A stretch of 64,000 nt of DNA from Mycobacterium innocens (lineage in GTDB: Bacteria; Actinomycetota; Actinomycetes; Mycobacteriales; Mycobacteriaceae). The stretch lies in the NCBI RefSeq assembly GCF_900566055.1, contig NZ_UPHQ01000224.1:1-64000 (forward strand), given 5' to 3'. Below are positions 7,845-20,947 of the stretch, piece by piece. The position numbers were made by a program, and so were the translations under genes. Position 1 is the first letter of the stretch. Each line of letters starts with the position of its first letter. The notes below the pieces were generated by a model. That model was not told where the DNA came from, made no database searches, and was given only the letters and a program-made list of their open reading frames with translations.

Positions 7845-10391
7845 GTGAGCGCCGTCGACCCCCCTCGCAAACGCGGAGAACTCCGCATCTATCTGGGGGC
7901 GGCGCCGGGAGTCGGCAAGACCTACGCGATGCTCGGCGAAGCGCACCGCCGGTTGGAACGCGGCAGCGACCTGGTGGCGGCCGTGGTCGAAACCCACGGA
8001 CGAACGAAAACCGCTGTGCTGCTTGACGGTATCGAAATCATTCCGCCGCACTACGTCGAGTATCGCGGTACCATGTTCCCCGAACTCGACGTGCCCGCCG
8101 TGCTGGCGCGCCACCCCCAGGTGGTACTGGTCGACGAACTGGCTCATACCAATACCCCGGGCAGCAAAAACCACAAACGCTGGCAAGATGTCGAGGAGTT
8201 GCTCGATGCCGGGATCACCGTGATCTCCACGGTGAATATTCAGCATCTGGAAAGCCTCAACGACGTCGTCGCCCAGATCACCGGCATCCAACAGCAAGAG
8301 ACCGTGCCGGATTCCGTCGTGCGGCAGGCAGCACAGGTGGAGCTCATCGACATCACACCGGAGGCGTTGCGCCGCAGGCTGTCCCACGGCAATGTCTATG
8401 CTCCCGACAAGATCGACGCGGCGTTGTCCAACTACTTCCGCCGCGGAAATCTCACCGCACTAAGAGAACTGGCGCTGCTGTGGCTGGCCGACCAGGTGGA
8501 CACCGCGCTGGCAAGATACCGCGCGGAGAACAAGATCACCGACCTGTGGGAAGCGCGCGAACGCGTCGTCGTGGCCGTCACCGGCGGTCCGGAGTCGGAG
8601 ACGTTGGTGCGGCGGGCGTCGCGGATCGCGTCGAAATCCAGTGCCGAGCTGATGGTGGTGCACGTCATCCGCGGTGACGGGCTGGCGGGCCTGTCAGGGG
8701 CGCGGATGAGCAAGATCCGGGAGCTGGCCGGCAGCCTTGACGCCTCGCTGCATACCGTGGTCGGTGACGACGTCGCCGACGCCCTGCTGGATTTCGCCCG
8801 CGAAATCAACGCCACCCAGCTGGTGATCGGCACCTCGCGCCGGACGCGATGGGCGCGTCTGTTGGAGGACGGTATCGGCCAGGCCATCGTCGAGCGGTCG
8901 GGCAAGATCGACGTGCACCTGGTCACTCATGAGGAATCCAAGCGCGGCTTGCGAACCACCCCGGTCGCGCCCCGGGGACGTCGAGTGGCGTCCTGGCTGG
9001 CGGCCGTCGTCGTTCCCTCGCTGATCTGCGCGATCACCGTGGCCGTGCTGGACCGCTATCTGGACACCAGCGGCGAAAGCGCGCTGTTCTTCGTCGGAGT
9101 CCTCGTGGTGGCGCTGCTGGGAGGCGTTGCCCCGGCGGTGCTTTCGGCGGTGTTGTCCAGCCTGCTGCTGAACTATTACCTGACCGATCCGCGGCACACG
9201 TTCACCATCGCCGAACCTTCCGCGGCCGTGACCGAGGCGGTCCTGCTGCTGGTCGCGGTCGCGGTCGCGGTGCTGGTCGACGGCGCGGCCAAACGAGCCC
9301 GGGAAGCCCGCCGCGCCGCCCAGGAGGCCGAACTGCTGACCTTGTTCGCCGGATCGGTGCTGCGCGGCGCGGACCTGGAAACACTGCTGGAACGAGTGCG
9401 CGAGACGTACTCCCAACGCGCGGTCAGCATGTTGCGCGAGCGCGCCGGCGAAGACCGTACCTTCGGTGAGGTGGTGGCCTCCGTCGGCAAAGACCCCTGC
9501 ACCACAGTCGATTCCGCTGACACGGCGATCGAGGTCGGTGACGACGAGTTCTGGATGCTGATGGCCGGAAAAAAGCTGTCGGCGCGGGACCGCCGGGTGC
9601 TCAACGCGGTGGCCCGACAAGCCGCGGGTCTGGTCAGACAGCGCGAGATGGCCGAAGAAGCCAGCCGCACCGAGGCGATCGTGCGTGCCGACGAGCTGCG
9701 GCGCTCGCTGCTGTCCGCGGTCAGCCATGACCTGCGCACCCCGCTCGCGGCGGCCAAGGTTGCGGTGTCCAGCTTGCGCGCGCACGACATCGCCTTCTCC
9801 CCGGCCGACACCGCCGAATTGCTGGCCACCATCGAAGAATCCATCGACGCGCTCACCGCACTTGTCGGAAACCTGCTCGATTCGTCGCGGCTGGCCGCCG
9901 GCGTGCTGCACCCGGACCTGCAGCGGGTGTATCTGGAGGAGGTGGTGCAGCGCGCATTGGTGAGTATCGGCATGGGTGCCACCGGCTTCTACCGGTCGGC
10001 CATCGACCGCGTCAAGGTCGACGTCGGAGGCGCCGTGGTGATGGCCGACGCGGGCCTGCTGGAACGGGTCTTGGCCAACCTGATCGACAACGCGCTGCGC
10101 TATGCGCCGGACTGCGTCGTGCGGGTCAACGCCGGCCAGGTGGGCGATCGCGTGCTGATCAACGTCATCGACGAGGGTCCCGGAGTGCCGCCCGGAACCC
10201 AGAGCCAGATCTTCGAACCCTTTCAGCGCCTTGGTGATAACGACAACACCACCGGAGTCGGGCTGGGAATGTCGGTGGCCCGCGGTTTCGTCGAAGCCAT
10301 GGGCGGGACTGTCCAGGCCGGAGATACACCGGGAGGCGGTCTGACCGTCGTGGTCGACCTGGCCGCACCGCCGGAAAACGGTGACCGATGA
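7845..10391 (+). CDS. kdpD: KdpD, osmosensitive K+ sensor histidine kinase
   Basis: Turgor/K+ sensor that phosphorylates KdpE and controls kdp expression. A GTG start gives 848 residues; M. tuberculosis KdpD is about 860. The frame stays open much further upstream, overlapping kdpC, but the conserved protein begins at RKRGELRIYLGAAPGVGKTY. Domains in order: KdpD domain with Walker A (GAAPGVGKT) and a Walker B-like LVDELAHTNTPG, a universal-stress-protein-like domain (about 220-360), four membrane helices (about 380-480), a linker, His628 in SAVSHDLRTPL, the N box NLIDNALRYAP and G1 DEGPGVP. Its stop overlaps kdpE by 4 bp (ATGA). Confidence 0.95.
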   Translation: MSAVDPPRKRGELRIYLGAAPGVGKTYAMLGEAHRRLERGSDLVAAVVETHGRTKTAVLLDGIEIIPPHYVEYRGTMFPELDVPAVLARHPQVVLVDELAHTNTPGSKNHKRWQDVEELLDAGITVISTVNIQHLESLNDVVAQITGIQQQETVPDSVVRQAAQVELIDITPEALRRRLSHGNVYAPDKIDAALSNYFRRGNLTALRELALLWLADQVDTALARYRAENKITDLWEARERVVVAVTGGPESETLVRRASRIASKSSAELMVVHVIRGDGLAGLSGARMSKIRELAGSLDASLHTVVGDDVADALLDFAREINATQLVIGTSRRTRWARLLEDGIGQAIVERSGKIDVHLVTHEESKRGLRTTPVAPRGRRVASWLAAVVVPSLICAITVAVLDRYLDTSGESALFFVGVLVVALLGGVAPAVLSAVLSSLLLNYYLTDPRHTFTIAEPSAAVTEAVLLLVAVAVAVLVDGAAKRAREARRAAQEAELLTLFAGSVLRGADLETLLERVRETYSQRAVSMLRERAGEDRTFGEVVASVGKDPCTTVDSADTAIEVGDDEFWMLMAGKKLSARDRRVLNAVARQAAGLVRQREMAEEASRTEAIVRADELRRSLLSAVSHDLRTPLAAAKVAVSSLRAHDIAFSPADTAELLATIEESIDALTALVGNLLDSSRLAAGVLHPDLQRVYLEEVVQRALVSIGMGATGFYRSAIDRVKVDVGGAVVMADAGLLERVLANLIDNALRYAPDCVVRVNAGQVGDRVLINVIDEGPGVPPGTQSQIFEPFQRLGDNDNTTGVGLGMSVARGFVEAMGGTVQAGDTPGGGLTVVVDLAAPPENGDR

Positions 10392-11068
10392 CCCGCGTGT
10401 TGGTGATCGACGACGAGCCGCACATCCTGCGGGCGCTGCGCATCAATCTGACCGTGCGCGGCTACGAGGTGATCACCGCCTCGACCGGCGCCGGTGCGCT
10501 GCGCGCCGCCGCCGAACACCCGCCCGACGTGGTGATCCTCGACCTCGGCCTGCCCGACATCTCGGGCATCGACGTGCTGGCCGGCCTCCGCGGCTGGCTG
10601 TCGGCACCGGTGATCGTGTTGTCGGCGCGCACCGATTCCTCCGACAAGGTCGAGGCCCTGGACGCGGGCGCCGACGACTACGTCACGAAACCCTTTGGGA
10701 TGGAAGAGTTTCTGGCCAGGTTGCGCGCGGCGGTGCGCCGCAACGCCGCGGCGTCGGAGGTGGATCAGCCGGTTGTCGAAACTGACGCGTTCACCGTCGA
10801 TTTGGCCGCGAAGAAGGTCACCAAGAACGGTGTCGAAGTGCATCTGACCCCGACCGAGTGGGGCATGCTCGAGGTCCTGGTCCGCAACCGGGGCAAGCTG
10901 GTCGGCCGCGAGGAATTGCTCAAGGAGGTCTGGGGACCCGCGTATGCCACCGAAACCCATTACCTGCGTGTGTATCTGGCGCAGCTGCGGCGCAAACTGG
11001 AAGATGACCCGTCGCATCCCAAGCACCTGTTGACGGAGTCCGGAATGGGCTACCGCTTCGAGGCCTGA
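10388..11068 (+). CDS. kdpE: KdpE, response regulator of the kdp operon
   Basis: OmpR-family regulator, 226 residues, partner of KdpD. The receiver domain has the DDEPH acidic pair, the phosphoacceptor Asp52 in VVILDLGLPD and Lys in VTKPFG. The C-terminal winged helix ends in GMGYRFEA. The ATG overlaps the kdpD stop, so the two are translationally coupled. In M. tuberculosis, as I recall, kdpDE and kdpFABC are divergent. Here all kdp genes point the same way, so autoregulation would act through one promoter upstream of kdpF or through one internal to the cluster. Confidence 0.95.
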   Translation: MTRVLVIDDEPHILRALRINLTVRGYEVITASTGAGALRAAAEHPPDVVILDLGLPDISGIDVLAGLRGWLSAPVIVLSARTDSSDKVEALDAGADDYVTKPFGMEEFLARLRAAVRRNAAASEVDQPVVETDAFTVDLAAKKVTKNGVEVHLTPTEWGMLEVLVRNRGKLVGREELLKEVWGPAYATETHYLRVYLAQLRRKLEDDPSHPKHLLTESGMGYRFEA

Positions 11069-11072
11069 ATCC

Positions 11073-11527
11073 CAGCTGCCACAGGAGTCACTGTCCGGGG
11101 TGATCCTCTTTGTGCCCACCTAATCCTAATAGCGACTTCGCCGGGGCCCGGGCCGAGGCCCGCAACGCCAGCACGCGTCGATGAATCCGGTATTCGGTGG
11201 CTCGCGGGATGTACGACGGGCCGTACCGACCCCTGCCGAGTCGGCGAACCCGGCCGCGTGCAATCTCCCAGCGCAACGCGTCCGAGACGGCCTTGGATGC
11301 CCTGCCGCACACGGAAAATCCGTGCCAGGCAAGCGCATCGAGCATTTCAGTGATGGTCGCCGGTCCGTGTTGGGACAGGTGCATGGTCAGCACGTAGCGA
11401 AGCTCGATTCCGCGAAGCATGGTGTTCATTGCCGAACCGTCGCATGCCGGTATGACATCGGCCGGAGTTGTCGCTATTAGGTGGGCACAAAGAGGGTCTC
11501 CCCGGGCAGTGGCTGTTGTGACAGATG
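11073..11527. mobile_element. Inverted-repeat-bounded element carrying one small ORF
   Basis: The left arm (11073-11135) and right arm (11470-11527) are long imperfect inverted repeats, roughly 50 of 58 aligned bases matching by eye. A perfect 20-bp core lies at 11105-11124 and 11476-11495, and there is a 4-bp indel near the inner end. The element fills the gap between convergent kdpE and ppx2 and encloses one minus-strand ORF whose last codons lie inside the left arm. No transposase is present. It looks like a non-autonomous mobile unit or a gene cassette with self-complementary ends. The transcript would fold into a long hairpin. Exact ends and target duplication could not be fixed. Confidence 0.6.
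11088..11429 (-). CDS. Small winged-helix-like hypothetical protein inside the inverted-repeat element
   Basis: 113 residues. The central part (about 16-75) reads like a winged helix: a ITEMLDALAWHGF helix, a GRASKAVSDALRWEI recognition-like helix, then a short basic wing GRVRRLGRGRYG. The C-terminus GGHKEDHPGQ is encoded by the left inverted repeat. I recall related short proteins scattered in mycobacterial genomes but assign no function. The start is uncertain: ATGs at 11429, 11420 and 11384 are all possible, and none has a strong ribosome binding site; the conserved-looking part begins near the ATG at 11384 (MHLSQHGP). It may be a DNA-binding protein that acts on its own flanking repeats, which is inference. 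Confidence 0.55.
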   Translation of the reverse strand: MNTMLRGIELRYVLTMHLSQHGPATITEMLDALAWHGFSVCGRASKAVSDALRWEIARGRVRRLGRGRYGPSYIPRATEYRIHRRVLALRASARAPAKSLLGLGGHKEDHPGQ

Positions 11528-11531
11528 TGAC

Positions 11532-12491
11532 TCATCCGGACAGCGACAGCACGATACCGTCCAGGATGTCGTGCTCACTGACGGTCAGCTCGTCGATGCC
11601 GGCCCGGTCGCGCAACTCGCGCGCCAACTCCTCGACCACAATCGCCCCGCCGGCGATCACGTCCACCCGTCCCTCATGCATCGGCGGCAGGGCGGCGCGC
11701 TCCTTGCGAGTCATCTTCACCAGCCGTTCGCACACGATCAACAACTCATCACCCGGCACCCGCGAAAGGTGAATGGCCGCAGCATCATACGCCGTCAAGC
11801 GGTGAGCCAACGCGGACAGCGTGGTCATCGTCCCGGCCAGGCCGACCCAGGTCCGAGCCGACTCGACGGGCACCACCTGCAACGCGACTGCCAGCCGCTC
11901 CCGCACCACCTTTCGGGCCGCGGCGACCTCCCGCGCCGTCGGGGGGTCGGAGTGCAAACAGCGCTCCGTCAGCCGGACGCAGCCGATGTCAGCCGAGTAA
12001 CTCGCGACCACCTCGTCACCGGCCTTCCCCAGCACAATCTCGGTGGAGCCGCCGCCCAAGTCTACGACCACGAAAGGCGCACCGGCGCTGTCTAATTCGC
12101 CGACCGCGCCGCGAAACGACAGCTCAGCCTCCGCGGCGCCGCTGATCACTTCCGCCATCGAACCAGGGATCACGGCACCCAGCACCTCGGCCGTCATCGC
12201 GAAAAAGGCGTCGCGATTGGCGGCGTCGCGGGTGGCCGACGTGGCAACCATTCGTACCCGCTCGACACCGTGCAGCCGCAGCAATGCGGCATAGTCGGTC
12301 AACGCTGCGCGGGTCCGCGCGATAGCATCCGGGGCCAACTCGCCGGTCGCGTCAACTCCCTGACCCAGTCGGACAATTCGCGTTTCGCGATGCACGTCGT
12401 GCAGGCGGGCGCCGGTGGCCTCGGCGATCAACAGGCGAATCGAATTGGTACCGCAGTCGATCGCCGCGATTCGTCGTCTCGATCCACTCAT
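11532..12491 (-). CDS. ppx2: Exopolyphosphatase Ppx2
   Basis: Ppx/GppA-family phosphatase of the ASKHA fold, acting on polyphosphate or pppGpp. The phosphate-1 loop IDCGTNSIRLLIAE is near the N-terminus, and the second nucleotide loop VVDLGGGSTEIVLG is mid-protein. The ATG at 12491 overlaps the stop of the upstream gene (ATGA) and gives 319 residues, the length I recall for M. tuberculosis Ppx2 (Rv1026). A GTG two codons earlier is also in frame. The protein is short for a Ppx, lacking the C-terminal HD-like part, as is usual for mycobacterial forms. It is last in a minus-strand run with eno and the ftsB-like gene. Confidence 0.92.
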   Translation of the reverse strand: MSGSRRRIAAIDCGTNSIRLLIAEATGARLHDVHRETRIVRLGQGVDATGELAPDAIARTRAALTDYAALLRLHGVERVRMVATSATRDAANRDAFFAMTAEVLGAVIPGSMAEVISGAAEAELSFRGAVGELDSAGAPFVVVDLGGGSTEIVLGKAGDEVVASYSADIGCVRLTERCLHSDPPTAREVAAARKVVRERLAVALQVVPVESARTWVGLAGTMTTLSALAHRLTAYDAAAIHLSRVPGDELLIVCERLVKMTRKERAALPPMHEGRVDVIAGGAIVVEELARELRDRAGIDELTVSEHDILDGIVLSLSG

Positions 12492-12979
12492 CGCCACTGC
12501 TCCCCCACAATCAAATCGGCTGCCGCCGGCTCGGCGGCCAACAGCGCCACCGCCTCATCGCCGAGTGGATTCACCCCGGGACCCTTGGCCAGCGAATGCG
12601 CGATCAGCACGTGCAGGCACTTCACCCGGTCGGGCATTCCCCCCGCCGACACCGCCGTCCCCAGCGGTTCGATGACATCACGCTCGGCCAGATACGACTC
12701 GTGTGCCCGCCGATACGCCGCAGCAAGGTCGGGGTCACAGCGGAGCCGATGGGTCATCTCACGCATGAGCCCGGTGGTCTCCAGCCTGCTCGCCGCCGCC
12801 GTCAGCACCGGATGCGTCAGGTAGTACAACGTCGGAAACGGCGTGCCGTCAGACAGTTTCGGGGCAGTTTTCACCACACCGGGTTCACCGTTGGGGCATC
12901 GATAAGCCACCTCGAGCACGCCGCGAGGCTCCCGGCCGAGCTGACGCGCCACCACCTGAAGATCGGCCCGGTCAACCAC
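12488..12979 (-). CDS. DUF501 family protein (Rv1025-like)
   Basis: 163 residues from a GTG start (VDRADLQVVARQLGREPRG). The block GVLEVAYRCPNGEPGVVKT and the later GGMPDRVKCLHVLIAHSLAKG are typical of DUF501, a conserved actinobacterial protein of unknown function. It overlaps the ftsB-like gene upstream by 8 bp and ppx2 downstream by 4 bp, so all three are likely translationally coupled. The conserved linkage with a divisome protein and a polyphosphatase is suggestive, but no biochemical role can be read from the sequence. Confidence 0.88.
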   Translation of the reverse strand: MVDRADLQVVARQLGREPRGVLEVAYRCPNGEPGVVKTAPKLSDGTPFPTLYYLTHPVLTAAASRLETTGLMREMTHRLRCDPDLAAAYRRAHESYLAERDVIEPLGTAVSAGGMPDRVKCLHVLIAHSLAKGPGVNPLGDEAVALLAAEPAAADLIVGEQWR

Positions 12980-13646
12980 CGGGCGCCGTCGGGTTGGGCG
13001 GCACCGCACCGGGCGGACCGGGCTCGGGTGTGGGCTCCGGGGCGGCGGCAGGCGGCAGGTGTGGCGCATCGGCGATGGTGTGCCACAACGCGGTGTACCA
13101 GGGCTCGTTCTTGGCCGGGGTCGGCGCATCGCCGCGAGGCTGGGGCGACACCGCCGCTGTCGGCGGAAGCTGGACCTGAAACGGGATGTCGCCCGGCATC
13201 ACGAACCCGAGACGCTCGCGGGCCTGGGCCGCGATATAGGCCGGGTCAGCCAACTGGTTCTTCTGCCGCTCCAGGTCGGCGATCTGGCGACGCAGCGCGG
13301 CTTCCGTCGCGGACAGTTGTTCCATCTCGGTGCGCTGCGCGAAGTAGGTGCGTACCGGCCCGGCGATGGTCAGCGTGAGCACACACACCACCGCGGCCAG
13401 CACCGCCGCCCGCCGGGCGGTGAACCCCAGCCGCTGATCGGACCGCTGTTCCATCGATTCGGTGAACGAGCGCTTGATGGGTTCGACGACATGCTCGCGC
13501 AGGGTGCGGGTGGTCTGGCCAGTGGCCGGCGACGGCGCGGGCCGGGACGGCGACGCTGAGCGACGGGCCCGGGACGTGTCGCCGGCCTTCCCCGGCCGCG
13601 AAGCCGGGGAGCGGCGTTTCGAATCGGGTCGTTTCGCGTCGGGCAT
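12972..13646 (-). CDS. FtsB/DivIC-like septum formation initiator
   Basis: 224 residues: a basic, Pro/Ser/Arg-rich cytoplasmic N-terminus (1-75), one membrane helix (AAVLAAVVCVLTLTIAG, about 79-96), a coiled coil (EMEQLSATEAALRRQIADLERQ) and the AQARERLGFVMPGDIP motif of FtsB/DivIC proteins. A Pro-rich C-terminal tail follows. It matches M. tuberculosis Rv1024 in position and layout. The role is expected to be at the division septum with FtsQ and FtsL homologues. It follows eno by about 34 bp and overlaps the DUF501 gene. Confidence 0.9.
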   Translation of the reverse strand: MPDAKRPDSKRRSPASRPGKAGDTSRARRSASPSRPAPSPATGQTTRTLREHVVEPIKRSFTESMEQRSDQRLGFTARRAAVLAAVVCVLTLTIAGPVRTYFAQRTEMEQLSATEAALRRQIADLERQKNQLADPAYIAAQARERLGFVMPGDIPFQVQLPPTAAVSPQPRGDAPTPAKNEPWYTALWHTIADAPHLPPAAAPEPTPEPGPPGAVPPNPTAPGG

Positions 13647-13680
13647 GTCGTTTCAGCCGCGCCTCAGGTTGGCGGCCAAC

Positions 13681-14997
<1,317 letters not shown>

Positions 14998-15050
14998 TTA
15001 TGGTCCCGGACCGCCCATTAGCGTAAAGCCTGGCTCGGCGCTTTATCCTG

Positions 15051-15791
15051 CTACAGCGGGTGACCCGCCGCGTAAGCGGTCGCCCAGTCCCGCACCGCCC
15101 GGGCGTAAACACCGGAATTGTTGTAGGCGCGCAACGCGGTGATCCAGCCGCGCGGCGTCGCGAGATCCTTTCCGCGCCAGCACATGTAACCTGCCGCCGA
15201 GAGTGCGGCATCGTCGATGTTGTCGGGGCTGACAATGCCGTCGTTGTTGGCGTCGACGCCGTAGAGCCGCCAGGTCTCGGCGATGAACTGCATCGGCCCC
15301 ATCGCGCGCTGCACCCCGTCTCCGTCCGAAGCACCGTCGATGCTGCCGTGGTCGCTGTCCACGATGCGCAGCGTGCCGCCGGTGCCGTCGAGGCGAACGC
15401 CGCGAATGGGCGGGGTCACGTCCCCGTTGGGCGCTATGGTCGCGCCGTGATAGGTGCCGTTATGACTTTCCACCTGCCCGATACCCGCCAGCGTGGTCCA
15501 CGCGAGGTGGCACTTGGGGTTCTCGACCTCCGCGACGCGCGCGGCGTAGGCGTAGGCCTCGAGAGCGATGACCGGCATTTCCAGCGCTGGGGCTCGCTGC
15601 TCGGCCCATTCTCGCAACTGATCGGCGGGCCGGCCGCTGGCGTAGGTGTCCACGGGCGGGACGGGATCGCCCGGAGGTGGCGGCACACCGTCGGGAATGA
15701 ACAAGCTGAGCTGCCAGGTGCAACTGGACGCCAGCAGCATCGCGGTCGCCCCTATCACGGCGACCGCGCGCAACCAACGTCTCGGCGTCAC
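15051..15791 (-). CDS. lpqU: LpqU, lytic transglycosylase-like lipoprotein
   Basis: 246 residues. The signal peptide runs to a lipobox-like LASSC, Cys24, so the protein is probably lipid-anchored outside the membrane. The mature part is an MltB-type transglycosylase domain: AGIGQVESHNGTYHG with the presumed catalytic Glu, AMGPMQFIAETWRLYG, and the C-terminal ALRAYNNSGVYARAV. It should cleave peptidoglycan glycan strands. It is the orthologue of Rv1022 by context, between eno and mazG. The start is GTG preceded by AAGGAG. The lipobox has Ala instead of Leu at -3, which is tolerated. Confidence 0.9.
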   Translation of the reverse strand: MTPRRWLRAVAVIGATAMLLASSCTWQLSLFIPDGVPPPPGDPVPPVDTYASGRPADQLREWAEQRAPALEMPVIALEAYAYAARVAEVENPKCHLAWTTLAGIGQVESHNGTYHGATIAPNGDVTPPIRGVRLDGTGGTLRIVDSDHGSIDGASDGDGVQRAMGPMQFIAETWRLYGVDANNDGIVSPDNIDDAALSAAGYMCWRGKDLATPRGWITALRAYNNSGVYARAVRDWATAYAAGHPL

Positions 15792-16089
15792 ACTGCTCCT
15801 TCTTGGCTCCTCGTGGGCTCCTCCTGGGCTCCGCTGCGGGCTTCGCTCGGGCCCTGGCTGCCGCTCCCCTTACGTCCTCTTCCGGTCCGTTACCAATTTG
15901 GTCATGATCATCGTCCCACGGGTTGCGATCGTGTCCCTTCTCGTTTGCGGCTCAGCACACCGGCATACCGTTGTTATGACGTAGATATCGGTTAGCTGTG
16001 AGCGTGTTTGGCTATCGCTGTTCCCGTTTCTGTTGGCAGCAAACGCATCTGTCGCAAACTTCGGGATGATCGCTTGCTGTTGCCGGGTC
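15792..16089 (-). repeat. Leader between mazG and lpqU with short tandem repeats resembling ribosome binding sites
   Basis: On the minus strand, bases 15793-15835 contain four close repeats of a GGAGCC/AAGGAG-type unit about 11-13 nt apart just before the lpqU GTG. The unit nearest the start serves as the ribosome binding site; the others could be slippage products. The rest of the interval has no gene that I can support, and presumably holds the lpqU promoter. Confidence 0.35.
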
Positions 16090-17108
16090 TTACCGCCTGC
16101 CCTTGCGTTTCTTCGGGCCGCCGCGGGATTCCTTACCCGCTGCCGGGTCGGTTTCGGGGCAGGTTTCCAGCACATCGTCCGTCGGTCCGGGCCAGTGGGC
16201 CAACCACTCTTCTGCGGTGATGGTGCCGATGGGCGTCACGTCGAGTTCCTCGGCAACGCTGTCGTCACGGCGCGCGGCCGCAATCGCCTTCTCCGCGCTG
16301 CGGACCTTGTCGACAAAATCCAAAATAGCTGCACGCAAAGAGTTTTCCGCATCGACCTCCGCCGAAACGGTGATCGAGGTGATGCCGGACGGAATCAGTT
16401 GCGCAGGTAGTCCCGCCTTGCTGACGCGCTGAATGACCTTCTGCGCCAACGCTAATGCTGGCTGACCAGTATGGACATCGTCCAATACTGAGTTCCGGGA
16501 TTTTTCGGCCGCCTTGCGTTCTTCCCACTGATTCATCTGTTCATGAAGCGAAATCTCTTGTCCGGAAAGAACTCCCGGCGCGCGATTGGCCAGCTTGCGG
16601 ATCAGCGTGTCGGCGACGTCGTCGATGGTGAAGGGGAGCAGTGCCGCATCTTCGGCGATGCGGGCATGGAAAAGCACCTGCAGCAGCAAGTCACCGAGTT
16701 CCTCGCGCAGTTGGTTCACATCGCCGCTGTGCACCGCGTCGAGCAGCTCGTAGGTCTCCTCCAACAGGTAGCGGCGCAACGAGTTGTGGGTCTGCTCGCT
16801 TTCCCACGGTCCGTCGGTGCGAAGTCTGTCCATGATGGCCACGGCGTCGAGCAGTCGTTCCCCGCGCTGGCGATCCGGTACCGAAATCAGTCGCGCTCCG
16901 CCGGCCAGTCGTGCCACCACGGCCGGGTGATCGGGGTCCGACGACAACAGCACCGGTGCGTCGTCTCCCATGTGCACCGGGTGCGCGTCGGGCAGCGACC
17001 ACGGCACGGCGACCGGCATCTCCTCGGTGTATTGCACCGGGCCGCTGAGCAACTCGATGGCTTCGACCGGCACCAGCGACGGGCGGCGCGGGTCGACCAG
17101 GACGACAA

Positions 17109-17112
<4 letters not shown>
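16090..17112 (-). CDS. mazG: MazG nucleoside triphosphate pyrophosphohydrolase
   Basis: Hydrolyses (d)NTPs to monophosphates and removes damaged nucleotides. 340 residues. The MazG domain covers about 105-200 with the metal-binding [10 protein letters not shown] helix and [18 protein letters not shown]; a partial second domain follows, ending in a basic KKRKGRR tail. The N-terminal region ([20 protein letters not shown]) is the mycobacterial-type extension. Its ATG overlaps the mfd stop by 4 bp, so it is translationally coupled to the repair gene mfd, as in M. tuberculosis. Confidence 0.95.
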
Positions 17113-20840
<3,728 letters not shown>

Positions 20841-20947
20841 GATGCGGCCATTCTAGGGCGCAGCCGATTCGTCAATAGCGAGCCCGCCGCCGTCAAGAAA
20901 ACGTAAGGACACCGGTACCCGCTCCGGCCGCGGCACATGGTGGAGCC

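Noticed and set aside
11470..11527. Inverted repeats at 11.1 and 11.5 kb as a simple shared terminator for kdpE and ppx2
   Set aside because: The arms are about 340 bp apart and enclose an ORF, and there is no T-run at the stem base; an element boundary fits better.
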